DNA of 64,000 nt. It comes from Malus domestica. Its lineage: Eukaryota > Streptophyta > Magnoliopsida > Rosales > Rosaceae. This document shows positions 45,201-58,493 of this stretch, in pieces (position 1 is the first letter of the stretch; every line of letters begins with the position of its first letter). The DNA lies in assembly GCF_042453785.1 (NCBI RefSeq), contig NC_091675.1, positions 50,602,501 to 50,666,500 on the forward strand. The letters are read 5' to 3'. The position numbers were made by a program, and so were the translations under genes. The notes under the pieces were generated by a model. It was given only the letters and a program-made list of their open reading frames with translations, was not told the origin of the DNA and made no database searches.

Positions 45201-48200
45201 CATTCTGCAAACTATCTTCTAGCTTCAAGATAAGACGCCAAATCATAATTACTATACTAGGTCCTTATCTTGGACAAGAAAAAGGAAGCATACTCAGAAA
45301 TCTCAACAAACACAGCTTGAGTTATGTTCATACCATAGACAATAAAATTTGACCATAGGCAACCACACACAAATATAATCACAAAACAAACAGAACATTT
45401 GCATGAAATGGGCTATACACTCCAAAAACACCCAAACAAAAATGTAATAACACGAAATAAAACAGAAATTTAAATACAATGAGCAATACCATGTATAGAA
45501 AACCCATGTGAAACAATTAGCAACATGTGATCATAACATGAGATGAATCAAGTAAACAAAAGTTTGGCAGTCAATCTATCTTTCCTAGCAACGACATCAT
45601 AATGCACTTTAACCTACAGCTTGGGAGATATACTAATAGAACTATAATCAGAACCAGAATCCGACATTAAAAACTCCATTTGTCACTCATTACAATTTCT
45701 GGAACACCTAAGTGTCGTATTCACACCAACTTTATCCAGTGACATGTAAGAAAATTAGGGTACACAGTAATGAATGCTTACAAAGCAGTGGGAGAATCAT
45801 ATGGACTCTCTGAAAGAGAAGTAACTACATAAAACTAACATCAGTTTTATAATAATAGGGCAGCCATCCCCATATTCAAATGGCAACATTTGCTCAGATT
45901 AGTACTAGAGGGCACTGGTTTGGACTGTGAATAGTATTTGAAGACAGGTGTGGGAGTAAATTTGAAGGACTCTCTAATTATTTGACTATACATGTGGTCA
46001 TATGATGGTTTCTAATGGGAAATTAAAACAAAAATTTAAGAAAAATGTATGGAGAATTTAACTTCTAGAAGAAAAAACAAGAACCAAACTGTTCCATCCA
46101 AGAAAAATGAGCATAATTTACTTTGATCTTTCCATCTTGTGACCCAGATGCAAGCATCTCTGAATCTCGGCTAAATTCAACACAGAGGACAGCATCCTCG
46201 TGCATCATGAAACTTTCCTGCAATATTGACAGCACATCAGAAAATGCAGAAGGCAAGTTGCGAAAAAAAAAACAATTGAGTCATGGTCCGTGTGTGTATA
46301 AGGACACGACAAGCAGGCCAGTGCCCAAGTTGCATTCATCCAGACCTTTGAGAGGGTAAAAAACACAACATTATCCCCACTTCCAATAGCATGTTTCTTG
46401 CTCAGAACCAATGATATCAAGGTCATAATGGTACAACTTTACAACTAATTAACCTTACAATTGCAATGAAAATATATACTTATATTATATATCTATGTAT
46501 GTATTATTGTTGTAGAATGCACAAGACTTCAGAAAGAAAATAAATACTCACATCAGCCTGGTACTGAAGATCCTTCTTGAGTTTCCCACTTAAGTAATCC
46601 CACACCTGGAAGTGACACAAACATTGGAAAAAAAAGGCACTCAAATCACACCAAATAATTTCATATTAACAAAAGCATCTTAATCATATCTACCTCAATA
46701 AATCCATCAACCGAGCAAGAGACAAGAAACTGCCCATCTGGTGAGAACCGGGCACATTCTGCATGACTTTTTGTCCCAAACTGCAGCAAAACACCGCCAA
46801 AAACAGATTAGAAGTTCAGAAAGAAATTGTTACAAATAATCAGGCCACTACTTAATATAAATCGGTAAGATCTTTCTAATCTATTTAAATTTCTTCATAG
46901 GCCAATGCATGGATAAAAGAACTACCATCGAATATTGATGTTACTGTAGTCTAAGTTCCTAAAATCTGATTTAAAACGAAGTTCAGTATCCAGCATTAAG
47001 AGCCCTGAACGCTAAACCAATAAAGGATACTGAACAATGTATCAAAATGATATATAGCTACAATGCTACTTATAAACTCCCTGCCTTTATTGTGTGTGAA
47101 AGAGTTGTTGGATACAAGTCATCCACATCTTGTTTCATTGCAGCTGTTCCCCGAAATAAGTCAAACTGTGTTCCTGGGGGAAGCAATCCTGAAAGAGAAA
47201 AAAAAAGTAACCACATAAGTGACTGTTCCTGTTAATAAAAAAGGAATCTGATTAGAATATATATTGATAGAGAAAAAACCTATACAAAGTGAACCAGAAG
47301 TCCACTTCTTTTAATAAGAGACTGTTAACCTAGGCCTCATTTGCTAGGCAGTAAGCAAGGCCTGGAATAGGAATTTGTTTCCTTTCCATCAAAATTGGAT
47401 GTTTATTTAGCTTGGAATGAAAATAGAGTTAAGGAACTGACTAAACTCAACTACATTGACTAGGTGGAATTGAAACAGGTGGAAGGATGGAATTTCTATT
47501 ATGTACTTCTAATGGGATGTAAATTTGGGAAAAGTACCCTCCCACAACTGTTTTCTCTACCATTTTGTGCCTTTGTATATTAAACCTATTTTTTCTTTAA
47601 TCTACATACTTCGTGAAACTCTTCTGTGAACATGTGCAATTCTCACTTGTAGCAAATATGTGCAAAAAATACCATTTATCAATTTATCACCAGCAAGCAA
47701 TGCTGAGATATATTGGGCTCAAACCCAGGATAGATTCTTTGATAGTCTTCTTTACAGGATAGATTCTTTGATAGTCTTCTTTACTGGTGGTGGAGGTGAA
47801 CTCCACCATGTCAATAGGAGCAATCATGTTCGTCTTCTTTATTTTCTTCTCGATTCTGGTCCTCGTTTCATACCAAACATAATATTACGTATATATAAAT
47901 TTGGTCTTTTATATAAAGATATATTAATTTCATATATGCAGAAGTAGTTGGCCATCTCAATTATCATAACAGCAGTTTTGATACTGATTTTGAAAAATTC
48001 TTTTGAGTTTTGAAAATTTGTAAGTTGTACAATAAAAAGTGTAAAATTGGAAATATGTTAGTCCTTCAGCCTATTCCTATTTTCAATTCGTAACATATAT
48101 GCCAAATGGTGGAATGAAACGATCATAGCCATTCCGTCCTTGAAATTGTATGCAAATTCTATTCCTATTCTAACATTCCAATCAAATGAACGTGGCCTTA

Positions 48201-51200
48201 CAGTTATAAAGATAAAGAGCTATTACATGTACGGTGAAAAGCAGTCCATCAATCACTTCAACAAAAGGAAGTGTCATTCAAAAGTACAGAAAGGGTAACA
48301 TTCATTTTTTGCTTACTCTGCATTTAATAAAATTTGTTTCTTCTCAAGGAAAAAAAAACACAGATGGAATCCACATATATAGCACATGAATCTTTCATCT
48401 CAATGCATATGTGAACCATCCAGATGAAGAATTATTAAGGAGGACAAGGCATGGCAAGATGCCGAAGCTAAATTAACAAAAAAATCTCTGTATTCTCACC
48501 TAACATGTACGGAGAAAACTTCTTGCGAATAGATAAAACTTGGTTTCAGTGGCACTAAAATTCACAATGCATAAAAGTGAACATAGATTTTACAGCCATG
48601 AAGGGTATCTATAAGAAATATAAAGTACTCTCATCTATGACAGGATGGAAATAGAAGGGAGGGAGGGAGAAAACAGGAAAGCAGAAATGAATGTTAAGCA
48701 ACATATCCACTAGAGGATTTTCTTTAAAGCTCTTCCACGGGAGGATAATTTTCAAAGAGAACCTCGTACCAAATAATCAACAAAACAAAATAACAGATGC
48801 AAAAGTTCACCTTGGTGCTGCTGCCACTTCAGAGCCTGACCAATTAGAGCTGTCAATCTTGATGGTGGCACCACACTAACTTCCGCAGCAAGTGCTGAGA
48901 AATTCAAAAGAAAATAAAACTCGTCAACGACCATAAACTTCAATAACTACATAGATTTTTTCATTTGCTATCTACATTTTTTGTCAGATTTCAATGTCAG
49001 ACACCTCTGACTGTATTTCAATTTAAACTCTCCATATCCAAGGCCTGGTCTAAATCCATAAACAGGAACAAGTAAAAACAAATTAAAGGAAATGCTAAAC
49101 GGAAAATTTAGTAATAACAGATCTTTGCTTTTATTAATGTATTATGACATTGTATGACCATACGAGTATATTTCAGTCCCTAGAAGTCTTCAGGCGGCAA
49201 GCATATCAGATTTTTTCTCCCAAAACTATGAATTGAACTGTTATCTGAAGATTGAAGCGAATCCAAATTGTGCAGGGTTTTTTTCTTCCGTTAATTATGT
49301 TCCTTCAGTGATTTTTCAGTGACAATTTTTATCTCTAATCATAGAGGAGAGATACCTGATGTATTCATTGAGATTAAAAACCTATTGGAAATATTTAAAG
49401 TTCACTTATAGAAGGGAGATGGAGTGAAACCTTGAGCAATTTGAGCACGCCGCTTTTCTTTTGTTGACTCTTGATAAGCCTGTTACAGACAACATAACCT
49501 TTAAGTTTCTAATAGAGCACCATACTGATTGAAATGAAAGCACAAAATACTCCAAGACAGTGGAATGAGCTAACAGCAAAAGATTCAGGTGCACCATTTA
49601 GTTAACCTTCAATCTAATTTGATGGCATTACGGAGAACAGACAAAAATTATGACCAGACCAATATCATTTTTTTTTCCTCGAGCTGAATAAATAAATGTA
49701 ATGCGTCATTAGTTCTGGAGTACTGGCTGTTGTTTGGGACCTTCAGGTGTTTGTGATATTAAGGTTTTTGGGACATTCAAGTGTTTGGGAACCTTTAACT
49801 GACTAACATGTTTTTGGCAGGACTTCATTGCACATATTCTCATTGTAGATAGCAATAAAGAAATAAAGGTTGAAATTCTTTCTCATTATGACCAATAATT
49901 CAATAACTAGTGAGTCAAATAATTATTCGAAAGCTATTTCATACCTCATTTGGATCAAAATAGGTTCTGACAAGGAGGTGCTCAAGTCGCAAGAATCTTT
50001 CAGGTTGTTCTTGCTTCACTACACCCATTACCTGAGTCTGTCTTAAGATAGCACGAGCAGTATCCAATTCTCGAAGTTCAATCATTTCGAGTACAATCTA
50101 CACAATACATAAGAAATAAAAATCATAACATGGACAGAAGAAACATAGAAAAAATTACTCCACTGTCAATCCATTCAAGTTGGCTTTCAGGGAAGTAGAG
50201 CAAACTAAACCTGGCAGAGGTACACAGCGATCATACTAACATTTACGGCCAAACAAAGACATAACTCCGCAATCCAAATTAACACAAACTGAAAAATCCA
50301 TATCAAAGACATACAACGACAGCAGCAAAAAATGGGAAAAAAGTATCCAACCCCACCACACAAACTTTGGTTTATAGACAATGATCTGATTTGCCTTCCT
50401 GTCATTCATTCTCATGACATCTGATCAAAACCAACAGAATTAGGCGCTACCATTCCTAAGAGTACTAGAAATTTTAATATGATTGAGCCTTCTTACATCA
50501 GTACTAGTTTGATCCATTCCGTCAAGGGTTCTAGGGATTAGAAGTTGACAATGTTATTTGTGCATTTAGACAATGGCTAGGTGTGGTGTGTTCCTATGTG
50601 TACACTTGTTTTTGTTGGGACATTTTTCATATTCAATATTTCAAATTATACAGAATATGTCTCCACCTTACAATATCAATACAATCCTATTGCTGACTTC
50701 AGAATACCTTAAACCTACTTTCTCCTCTCGAATGAGTCTTAACTAGTTCCTCACCTCAAATATACCTTTATACATGGGATGGGCCACTTGAAAAACTTTC
50801 CTATATCAGAAATATACTTTTGTGTTCTACAACTAAATCAAACGTGCATTGTTGATTCTGTCCTACACTTTAAACCCTTGATCACTAAATCCCGGTAGCC
50901 ATATCATGCATCCTAGCAGGAGAAATTCTCTCATATAATATTGGCATAATGTAAATTGGAAGTTACATAAGCGCACACAAAAAGGACTAGCCCAGTAAGA
51001 ATCATATTCAATACAACTAACACCAATCCTGAGCATTATAAATCACGACAGTGAGCTTATAAGTTGAAGAATATGCAAAACAAGTAACATTGTTCATACA
51101 TCACAGCAGCTGGAGTTAAACGGTAGTGTAAACATGTCGGAAAGTGAAAGGACTAATACCAGGCTCGCAATATACATATTCAAAGGTAAGTACTGTTACA

Positions 51201-51812
51201 AACCTGCTCGTACAAATCCTCCAATTTATTCCTGGGAAGCTTAAGTTGAGCCACTTGAGGCAAAATTGCATCCCACCTTCCACTATTTATGTCAGAAACA
51301 AATGTCTCAACGCTGTCGACAGTGTTCAAAGATACCTGGCACTCACTCTGCAACATTTGAAACGTTTGGTGCAAAGAATTCTCTTTGCAAAATTGAAGCA
51401 CAATCTTGATGACACTGAAAAGAGAGAAAAATAAAACAGATTTACGACATCGAATTTTCTAGTACACTCAAACAGTACAACGTTGTACTCTCAGTGAATC
51501 TTTAGCAAACAAGTCAATACCCCTGTTACCGAAAACCAACATATTCGACAACATCCCCGAACTTCCCAGGCATTGTTTGTCTTTGAACAAACAGAATCCA
51601 ATGATTACCAAAAAAATAAAACCAAACATAACCCAGTTAAACCTAACTTAACCCTACTCTACTCCTCCAGTTGTCTGCCCAGAAAACAACACAAGAACTT
51701 AAATATTGAACCCTAGAAAAAAATAAACATAGGATTTATGTGTGTGCAATACAACGTTAAAGAGGAAAAACAAAAAGACATACTCTCGAGCTTCGATTTC
51801 TAAGGTAGACAT
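42235..51812 (-). CDS. SMU1: SMU1, WD40-repeat spliceosome-associated protein (513 aa, 16 exons)
   Basis: SMU1 works with RED/IK in the pre-catalytic spliceosome and influences splice-site choice in the nucleus. Exons (minus): 51812-51784, 51414-51204, 50097-49945, 49479-49431, 48894-48811, 47188-47085, 46780-46694, 46605-46552, 46217-46122, 45073-44946, 44596-44470, 44376-44317, 44185-44078, 43894-43794, 43385-43334, 42333-42235. They sum to 514 codons including TGA. The protein starts [19 protein letters not shown] (LisH, about residues 6-38), then CTLH to about 92 ([18 protein letters not shown]). From about residue 210 there are seven WD repeats ([66 protein letters not shown]) ending in TLKLWKP. 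513 aa is the family length. Intron 6 uses a GC donor; the others are GT-AG. No damage was seen. Confidence 0.96.
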
Positions 51813-52080
51813 TGTGCCGACGAAGTTTCAGTGGGAAGGAAACAGAGAGAGAGAGAGATAGAGAGAGAGAGGAAGATTAGGGTTTGCAGCAACGTCTAGG
51901 AAGAAGAAGAAGAAAGAGAAAGTTTGGGTGGTGTAAGGAAACTTGTGTAGTGGAGGGTGAGGGCTGCGGCTTCAAGGAGGCGGAGGGAAGGGGAGGGGGA
52001 CGCAGTGGTTGTGTCTTTCTATTTTTTTTTGTTCGTAAGGGGTTTGGGTTTGAGTAAAACACGGTTTTGGTAAATTGTGT
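51813..52080 (-). promoter_or_regulatory. SMU1 5' UTR and proximal promoter
   Basis: A GA-rich tract at 51846-51875 (CT-rich on the coding strand) lies 35-65 bp upstream of the ATG, with more GA/GAAGAA repeats beyond it. No TATA box is evident, as expected for a broadly expressed gene. The hAT-like element begins at 52109. Confidence 0.5.
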
Positions 52081-52108
52081 TTAGGCCCCAAATTACTTTG
52101 GTCACCGA

Positions 52109-53348
52109 TAGAGGTTGGCAAACGGGTCCTGGACTCACAGGTCGGGGCAGATTTATGCGGTTCGCGGTGGGTACGAGACGGGTCCAGGGCGGGGCGAGTC
52201 CAGGTAAATATCGGGGTGGTGCGGTTCTAGAAATTGGAGAAAATAGGCCCCTAACTCGGACCTTTGATTTCTTACCTTGATTAAATCTCTACCATCTATC
52301 ACCCTCTCTCTATTATTCTTGTCTAAGTTGTCTCGTCCCAGGACTCCCAACCTCGTGTTCTCAGACCCAATTCACTCAACTCTCCCCTCTCTAGAATTCG
52401 AGCCTCGACCTCGAGGTTTCTATCTTGACTTCGACACCACATCTCTACTCTTCTCAACGTAACCACCACCATCTGCTCTCCTCAACACCGACAGACTCTC
52501 TCTCCCTCGAATTCCCAACTGGAGCACTCGTAGCGGGCGGCGACTCTCTCCTCCCTGAATCTCCTTTCCTCTCTTGTCTCAAACCTTAATCTCAAGCCCG
52601 GGCTCCCATCTCCGTCTATCGACTCTCCACATTTTCTCGCTCTCCCTCCCACCCATAGTGACTGAGTCGACCTCAACTGTGTCAACATCATAGCAACCAT
52701 CCACCATCACCATCGTGGCATTTTCTCCTGACTCTCCACCGGTCCTCCTAATCACGAGTTTCGACCACCACCACATCATCCTTGCCATCAAGAACACCAC
52801 CATCATCATGCAAATCCCTAGGTAATTTATGAATTAAGGTTTCTGATTTAGGAATTTAGGGTTTTTGCATAAACTTTTCGATTGATTTAGGAATTATGCG
52901 AGTTTTTTATTGGGGAAATTAGCGTTTTTGAGGCTGTGATTGCATAATAAGTACTTTTGGGAAAATCTGCTTCTGAGTATGTAAGATTTTGTTTTGACTC
53001 ATCAACTGATGTAATTTGTAATGGCGAGGGTGGAGGTCTTGGATCCCTGAGGAAGACGACGTCTCTCTGGTTCAATTTATGCGTCAGGTTCAGCAGCTTC
53101 AACCGAAGTTGCTGGTGTGGCTGGCCTCAAGCACAAATTGTAGACTCAACGAGGTTGTCCTTTCTGTGGCTGACCAAAAAAAAAAGATATTGGACCAGTG
53201 GACTCGGCCCGTTTCAAACGAGCCGGGTAAGGTCCAGTTCCAAATTCTCAAAACCCATTACCCAGCTCGGCCCACCCCGTTACTATTTACAACGGGTAAG
53301 GTTCGGTTCCTCTAAATTTGGGTCCAACCCGACCCATGCCCACCTCTA
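52109..53348. mobile_element. hAT-like non-autonomous element, 1.24 kb
   Basis: The ends TAGAGGTTGGCAAACGGGTC and GACCCATGCCCACCTCTA are inverted repeats of the TAGRGGTGGGCA type seen in plant hAT elements. They are flanked by GTCACCGA (52101-52108) and GTCACCAA (53349-53356), an 8-bp target duplication with one change. Subterminal GGGTxCGGGT and complementary words are frequent. No transposase frame was found. It sits about 300 bp upstream of the SMU1 start codon. Confidence 0.82.
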
Positions 53349-53533
53349 GTCACCAACTCACCGAGGTTCTAAAGTGAATTAAGGGACGCAAATAAAAGAA
53401 ATAAGCAAAAAGAGAGAAAGAAGGTTAATTTCCACGAAAATTTCTTACAAAATTGATCATTGTATTTCTCGTTGTTGCAATTTAAGTCCCAGTAATTAAT
53501 TTCAGTTAGTTAAGTTGATGGAACGCAAGTGGT

Positions 53534-53604
53534 CCTTTATCACAGTAGTGGAAAGGTGTCGAGCTCTTGTATGAAGGTGTGAGTTCGAACCCCTTTATCA
53601 CAGT
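53534..53604 (+). mobile_element. Very short tRNA-like retroposon (SINE head fragment)
   Basis: A perfect 13-bp direct repeat CCTTTATCACAGT (53534-53546 and 53592-53604) flanks a 45-bp body. The body holds an A-box-like AGTGGAAAGGTGTCG and a good B box GAGTTCGAACC, spaced as in tRNA-derived SINEs. No 3' body or poly(A) is present. Confidence 0.5.
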
Positions 53605-54237
53605 GTCAAAAAACTATTTTAGCTACCCAATTTAACTTTTCATCACTAACAACACTTTCTATTTTAGCAAACTCATAAATATTTTATTATTAACAATTTA
53701 AAAGCAGCCCACTCTTTGATAAAAAAAATATAAAAAGAAAAAGAAAAAAACCAACCCCCTCATTTTCTAAAACAAGTGAATAGTTAGCAAGTGAATAACT
53801 CTAGGTTTTATTATTATATTTTTAATATTTAGCAAGTGAATAGTTGTTTTCCTAAATTTAAACAGTTAATGTTCATTTTGCTACAATAGAGACTCTTTTA
53901 CAACGTCTTACCTTGCATGTTCACAATTGCACCCGCGCCAGCTCCCCTTCCCATTGATATAAATTAAAAAAAATTTAAAAAGTTAAAAAAACTATTTGCC
54001 AAACAGTTTTGGAAGATTGATGGACATTTATCTAAGTTGACATATGTGCAATATAATAAAACAACAATGTTTGATCTCATGAATAAGTAGGAACTTTGGA
54101 GAGCAAACGTGCCGAGTTCCTCCACAGCTGGATCTCTTGGAACAAAACGTCCATCGGTAAAATTTAACGACTCAGTCCTCGAATAAATTTACATAACATG
54201 AATTTTTTTTTTGCTTAAATATAATTTATATATTGTG

Positions 54238-54273
<36 letters not shown>

Positions 54274-54361
54274 TAATGTAAGTGATTAAATTAAAATAAA
54301 AACGATACTTTTGCCGAGAGGACATGATGAATCCATATTTCAAGATATTTGTCAAGCACTT
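53605..54361. other. Intergenic sequence with (AAT)n at 54242-54270
   Basis: About nine AAT units form a microsatellite. No other feature was recognised. Confidence 0.45.
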
Positions 54362-54364
54362 TTA

Positions 54365-54806
54365 GGAGGCGTTTGTTGCGCCGGACTATCTCGGATTGGA
54401 CTAGCTTCAAGGATTAATCTGGACTGGCTTAGACTAGACTAAGCTGGACTAACTTAGTGAAGCGTTTGGTGCAGTGTTCGACTAAGAAGCTGGATAATAA
54501 CAAATTCTAATATTATATTATTTAATATATAAATTATTAATATTTTATTATGATCTAGGTGACCTGAGATGACGAGAAGTCTATCGGAAATGGTTGTTGA
54601 GCATGACGAGGACGAGAGATGATAGTCTTAGCTAGTCCCATGGTTATTAGGGGGTCTCGTTAAGACCTCTTAGTGAAGGGTTTTGTCCATGCTAGTCTCC
54701 TTTAGTCTAATTAATGTTAGTCTCAGCATAGAATAAATACAGTATTGGACTAACAGCTAGTCCAGTCCAGTCCAGTCCCACTTAATAAGGGCAAACAAAC
54801 GCCCCC
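54365..54806. mobile_element. Tourist-like element, short copy of the family at 467-1377
   Basis: The ends GGAGGCGTTTGTTGCGCCGG and AACAAACGCCCCC are flanked by TTA (54362-54364 and 54807-54809). The subterminal AGACTAGACTAAGCTGGACT block is shared with the first copy. Length is 442 bp against 911 bp, so this is an internal deletion derivative or the other copy carries extra sequence. Confidence 0.82.
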
Positions 54807-54809
54807 TTA

Positions 54810-55267
54810 GTTCATCCAAAGTCATTGTCCCAGCACCTCCACCAAACATATACCTGTAATTAATGTTTTCATTTGTAATCCAATTCCCCTTAAACTTAAA
54901 TAACAACCCTTACTAAACTAATAATACCTAATCTATTAGTTTGATATGTTTGAAAGCTTTAATTCTCTAATTCCTTAATTTTGAGTTCAATTAGTTTAAA
55001 CTACATACCTTCTTCTTTTTTTTCTCTCTTTTTTCTTCTTTTTTTTTTGTAAAAAAAAAAAACTACAGACCTTTGACGTTTCTAGATTTAATCATACCAG
55101 GAAAATTATTTGATATAGTTCAAGAAATGGAGTGCTTTATATAAGGGTCTACAAGACTACAATTACAATTTGGTACGTGATATATCCTGATATTTGCATT
55201 GCCCTTGTATTATGGTAATTAGTAAACTACATGGATTTAGCTTTATGTATATTGTTGTCATCTATAT
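54810..55267. other. AT-rich intergenic sequence, nothing recognised
   Basis: T- and A-runs occur near 55020-55060. No gene or repeat could be supported. Confidence 0.35.
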
Positions 55268-55473
55268 GGCTTGTTTGGAAATATTTTTAAAATGATTGAA
55301 AGCATTTTTAAATAAATTGATTTTGGGTTCCAAAATTTTACTAAATATTGGTTTTAAAAATATTTTACCAAAAACACTTTTCTAGAATCCACTTAAATTT
55401 TTACTATAAATTGGTTTTAAAAATATTTCACCAAAACGCTTTAAATTATTTTAAAAGCACTTTTAACAAGTCC
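55268..55473. mobile_element. Short MITE, sister of 40268-40496
   Basis: The left end GGCTTGTTTGGAAATATTTT and the inverted right end (TTTTAAAAGCACTTTTAACA, then AGTCC) match the sister copy in wording and spacing. Two internal copies of GGTTTTAAAAATATTT lie within it. Confidence 0.6.
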
Positions 55474-55878
55474 ATAATTATTAGAAATTATATAGATACA
55501 ATCACATGCAAATATAATTTCTATATATATTGATGTCATGGGAATAAGTATGATATTATAATTTGTAATACCTAAGCCCTTTTTGGAGTGTTTCAGTAAG
55601 TTAATCTCATTTTTCACATCTTATATATTATAATTTTTAGGGAGATTTAATAAAAAGGGTTTGAATTAAGTTTAATTTAACTAAAAATTACCCTAAATTC
55701 TTATTTAACCAAAAAGGCTTTATATTTAATTAAAAGGACAAAACTAACATATATTAGGCCCTACAAACATAAAAAGATATGGGCTGAATTAAAAGCCCAA
55801 CACGCAATAAAATATCTTTCCGACCCATGCCCCTGACAGAAACTCATTCCGTTAAAAGTGAACTTCCTTTTATTTACA
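55474..55878. other. Intergenic sequence, nothing recognised
   Basis: AT-rich sequence leading up to the left end of the right-edge LTR. No coding support. Confidence 0.35.
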
Positions 55879-56964
55879 TGACACATCACGACCGAAGTCA
55901 AGGCATGCTAGCCATCACCCGAAGGTGACATAACCAAAAAGGGAAGTGAAGCATAAAAATATGGATAACTTACCAAAACTAACATTCATTTAATATAAAG
56001 TAGCGAGTGCATAGTAATGGGAAGAACCCATAAAACATCAGTGTTCAGAGCATATATGACCTAAAAGTGTGCAATTGAAACTAGATAAAGAACTTAATAC
56101 ACATACGCTTTATCTCTCCTCCGTGAGAGTCCCTCCTCAGTGTGGGTTTGTGTAAGAGATCCTATGTTTTTTCCTTAGCTCAGATCCGCTCTATCACCCG
56201 TCTCCCTAACCTTTACCTTTCCCTAGCTCTTTTTCACCATCCTTTTTTCTCTCTCCGTATTCATTCCCTTTTCCTCTGAATTAATTCTCAGATCTGTTTT
56301 GCTCAGCCTAACCCAACTACTTTTTTCCTCTCCGCTGCCCTGATCTTCTTAATCAACCCCCCAATCCTATACTTTGTGCTAGCTCATTAATTCTCATGAC
56401 CACCCTCTTTTCTTTTCATTTCTCTCTCCGCTTTCAACCTTTCCTTTGATTAATTTTTCAGATCCATCTGTTCAATCCCCCCACCTACCCTGTACTTCTT
56501 TTGCAATTTTAATTCATCTTTCCCTAGTCCTGCTCTGGGTCAGATCAATATCATAGGGACGTTTGACAGGGATGACATAAGGGCGAAAAAGCAGACCTGT
56601 TTCCACCAGACACAAAGGTATAAACAACTCTAAGGAGGATAAAAGAACAATCACGGGAAGGGGCGGATCCACCAATAAGCTCAAACCACCAGACTTAAGG
56701 AAGAGAGTAAAGGCAAGGTACCCGAGGAAACGACCTACACCAGCAATAACAGCGAACTACCTAAGAAGTCATAAAGGGGGCATTTATGAAGAGGTAAGTC
56801 TTAATAACACGGGTAAAGTGATAATGGAGTTATTTACAAAGAATTTGAAAGGCAGGGAGAGAGACACAAAAACAATAAGGAAGAACCGGGCCAAAAAAGC
56901 AAAAGCCTACTAGTGGCTTTTTGTGATAGTGTTTATCTGTGTAGATTCCCATATGTTGAAACAT

Positions 56965-58493
56965 ATGGCTGGAGCGGAGGTGGAGGATCTTGTGGTACAT
57001 TTAGAGAAAAGTATGGACCTATCAAACATGGAAAAAGGAATCAAGCTTGTGGGCACTGTTTTGGCCAAGAAACTCCTTAACAAATGGGGCATTCGCAACA
57101 TTCTTAGAGCTTCCTGGAAAGAGATAGGGGAGGTTGACATTAAGTGGGTCAAAGATAACACGTTCATTATCACTGTTAATGATGAAAGTATGGCTACCAT
57201 GATAGTCGACTAGGTCCCATTGGCGGTTATGAAGAAAAATTTCTCTGTCAAGAAATGGCCAAAGGAGTTGGCCTTAGAGGATATCAACATGAATGCAATC
57301 CCATTCTGGGTGCAAATTAGGGGAGTCCCTCCCTATATGAGCTCTGAGAGGAATATAAGGTGTTTGGCTTCAAATATTGGAAAAGTTGAAACGATGGAGG
57401 ACCCAGTAAAGGCAAGGGGCTTTTTGAGAGTCAAAGTGGAGGTGGATTCTTTGAAACCTTTAACCACAGGGTGTTGGCTCCCGAGGGACAACAATAATGA
57501 ATCATGGATTGAGTTCAGATATGAGAGGCTACAAGATTTCTGCTATCGTTGTGGAAGAATTGGACACTCCAACACGGAGTGTACATTGGAGCCCGTGAAG
57601 GGTGGTATGGCAGGATACGGAGAATGGACCAAAACGGCCCCTGTGAGAGATTTCATTGAACCGCCAAAACCATTGGCGATTAACACGGGGGAACGAAGAC
57701 ATGCAGGAGCTTTTAGAGTGGGGAAAAGAATCTCTAGTCAACAGCAACAGAATCAAGGCAAGGGGGTCCGAGTGTAATACAAGTAGCCGAAGAGGGGGAC
57801 CAAATGCATATCAGGCAGCAGCAAAAGAAGGGGAAAAGCCTAAAAACGTGGAGTAGAATGCAAAGAACGGGGGAGAGACAAACTTTTAACCAGGCCCAAT
57901 AGATCATGGAGGGAAATGGGCCGATGGCTATCCATCACCTGGTTATGGGCTTTAAACCCATGGATATTCAAGCTAAACATAGAATAATCAAATCAATCCA
58001 GATTGAGGAGATCCAAGATGGGAGAGGGACTTCAAATGATAAAGGAACAATAATGCCACTCATGCACTCCCAAAGCAAACTACCAACAATGGTGCATCCT
58101 TTAAGCACGGAAATTATGGAAGGAATGAGTTTCACGTTCTCGAATGCTGAAAGGGACGGAAGCAAAAATAAGAGAGTGTCGGAAGCAGAGTCCAATGAGG
58201 GGGATGTGGGCTGTTCACCTATGAAGAAATCAAAATATACTGAGGAGAAAACTAGGGTCAAGGAAAGAAAAAGTAGGGGAGAAGAACGGCTAAGGGGTTT
58301 GACTATAGAAGAACACAGATTGACTAAGGATAAGGAGAGAGATGGGGAAGAGTGGCTAATAGAAGTTCCGATTGAGTACAAGGCCGGGTGGAATTACAGA
58401 GACGAGACCACAGAGGCATCGATGACTAAGGAGGGGGGATACTTGTCCCAAGGTGGTGGCGGCTGGCCTTCAACAGCAGCAGGGAAGCCATGA
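56965..58493 (+). pseudogene. LINE ORF1, RNA-binding protein with CCHC zinc knuckle
   Basis: ORF1 would coat the LINE RNA. The likely start is MAGAEVEDLVVHLEKSMDLS (56965). The DUF4283-type N-terminal domain continues through VLAKKLLNKWGIRNILRASW and WPKELALEDINMNAIPFWVQ. The zinc knuckle is CYRCGRIGHSNTEC (57541-57582), C-x2-C-x4-H-x4-C. A TAG at 57211-57213 interrupts the first half. A stop at 57775-57777 ends that frame, and the rest (from MEGNGPMAIHHLV at 57906) continues in another frame. So there is one stop and one frameshift. Its final TGA overlaps the ORF2 start. Confidence 0.82.

Noticed and set aside
52077..53349. Several frames in the hAT-like element (for example 52957-53349)
   Set aside because: No BED zinc finger or hAT dimerisation motif is visible. 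Composition follows CT-rich and GGGT-rich repeats.
57968..58381. 137-codon minus-strand frame opposite LINE ORF1
   Set aside because: It is a shadow of the ORF1 C-terminal region, Ser/Leu-rich and without any motif.
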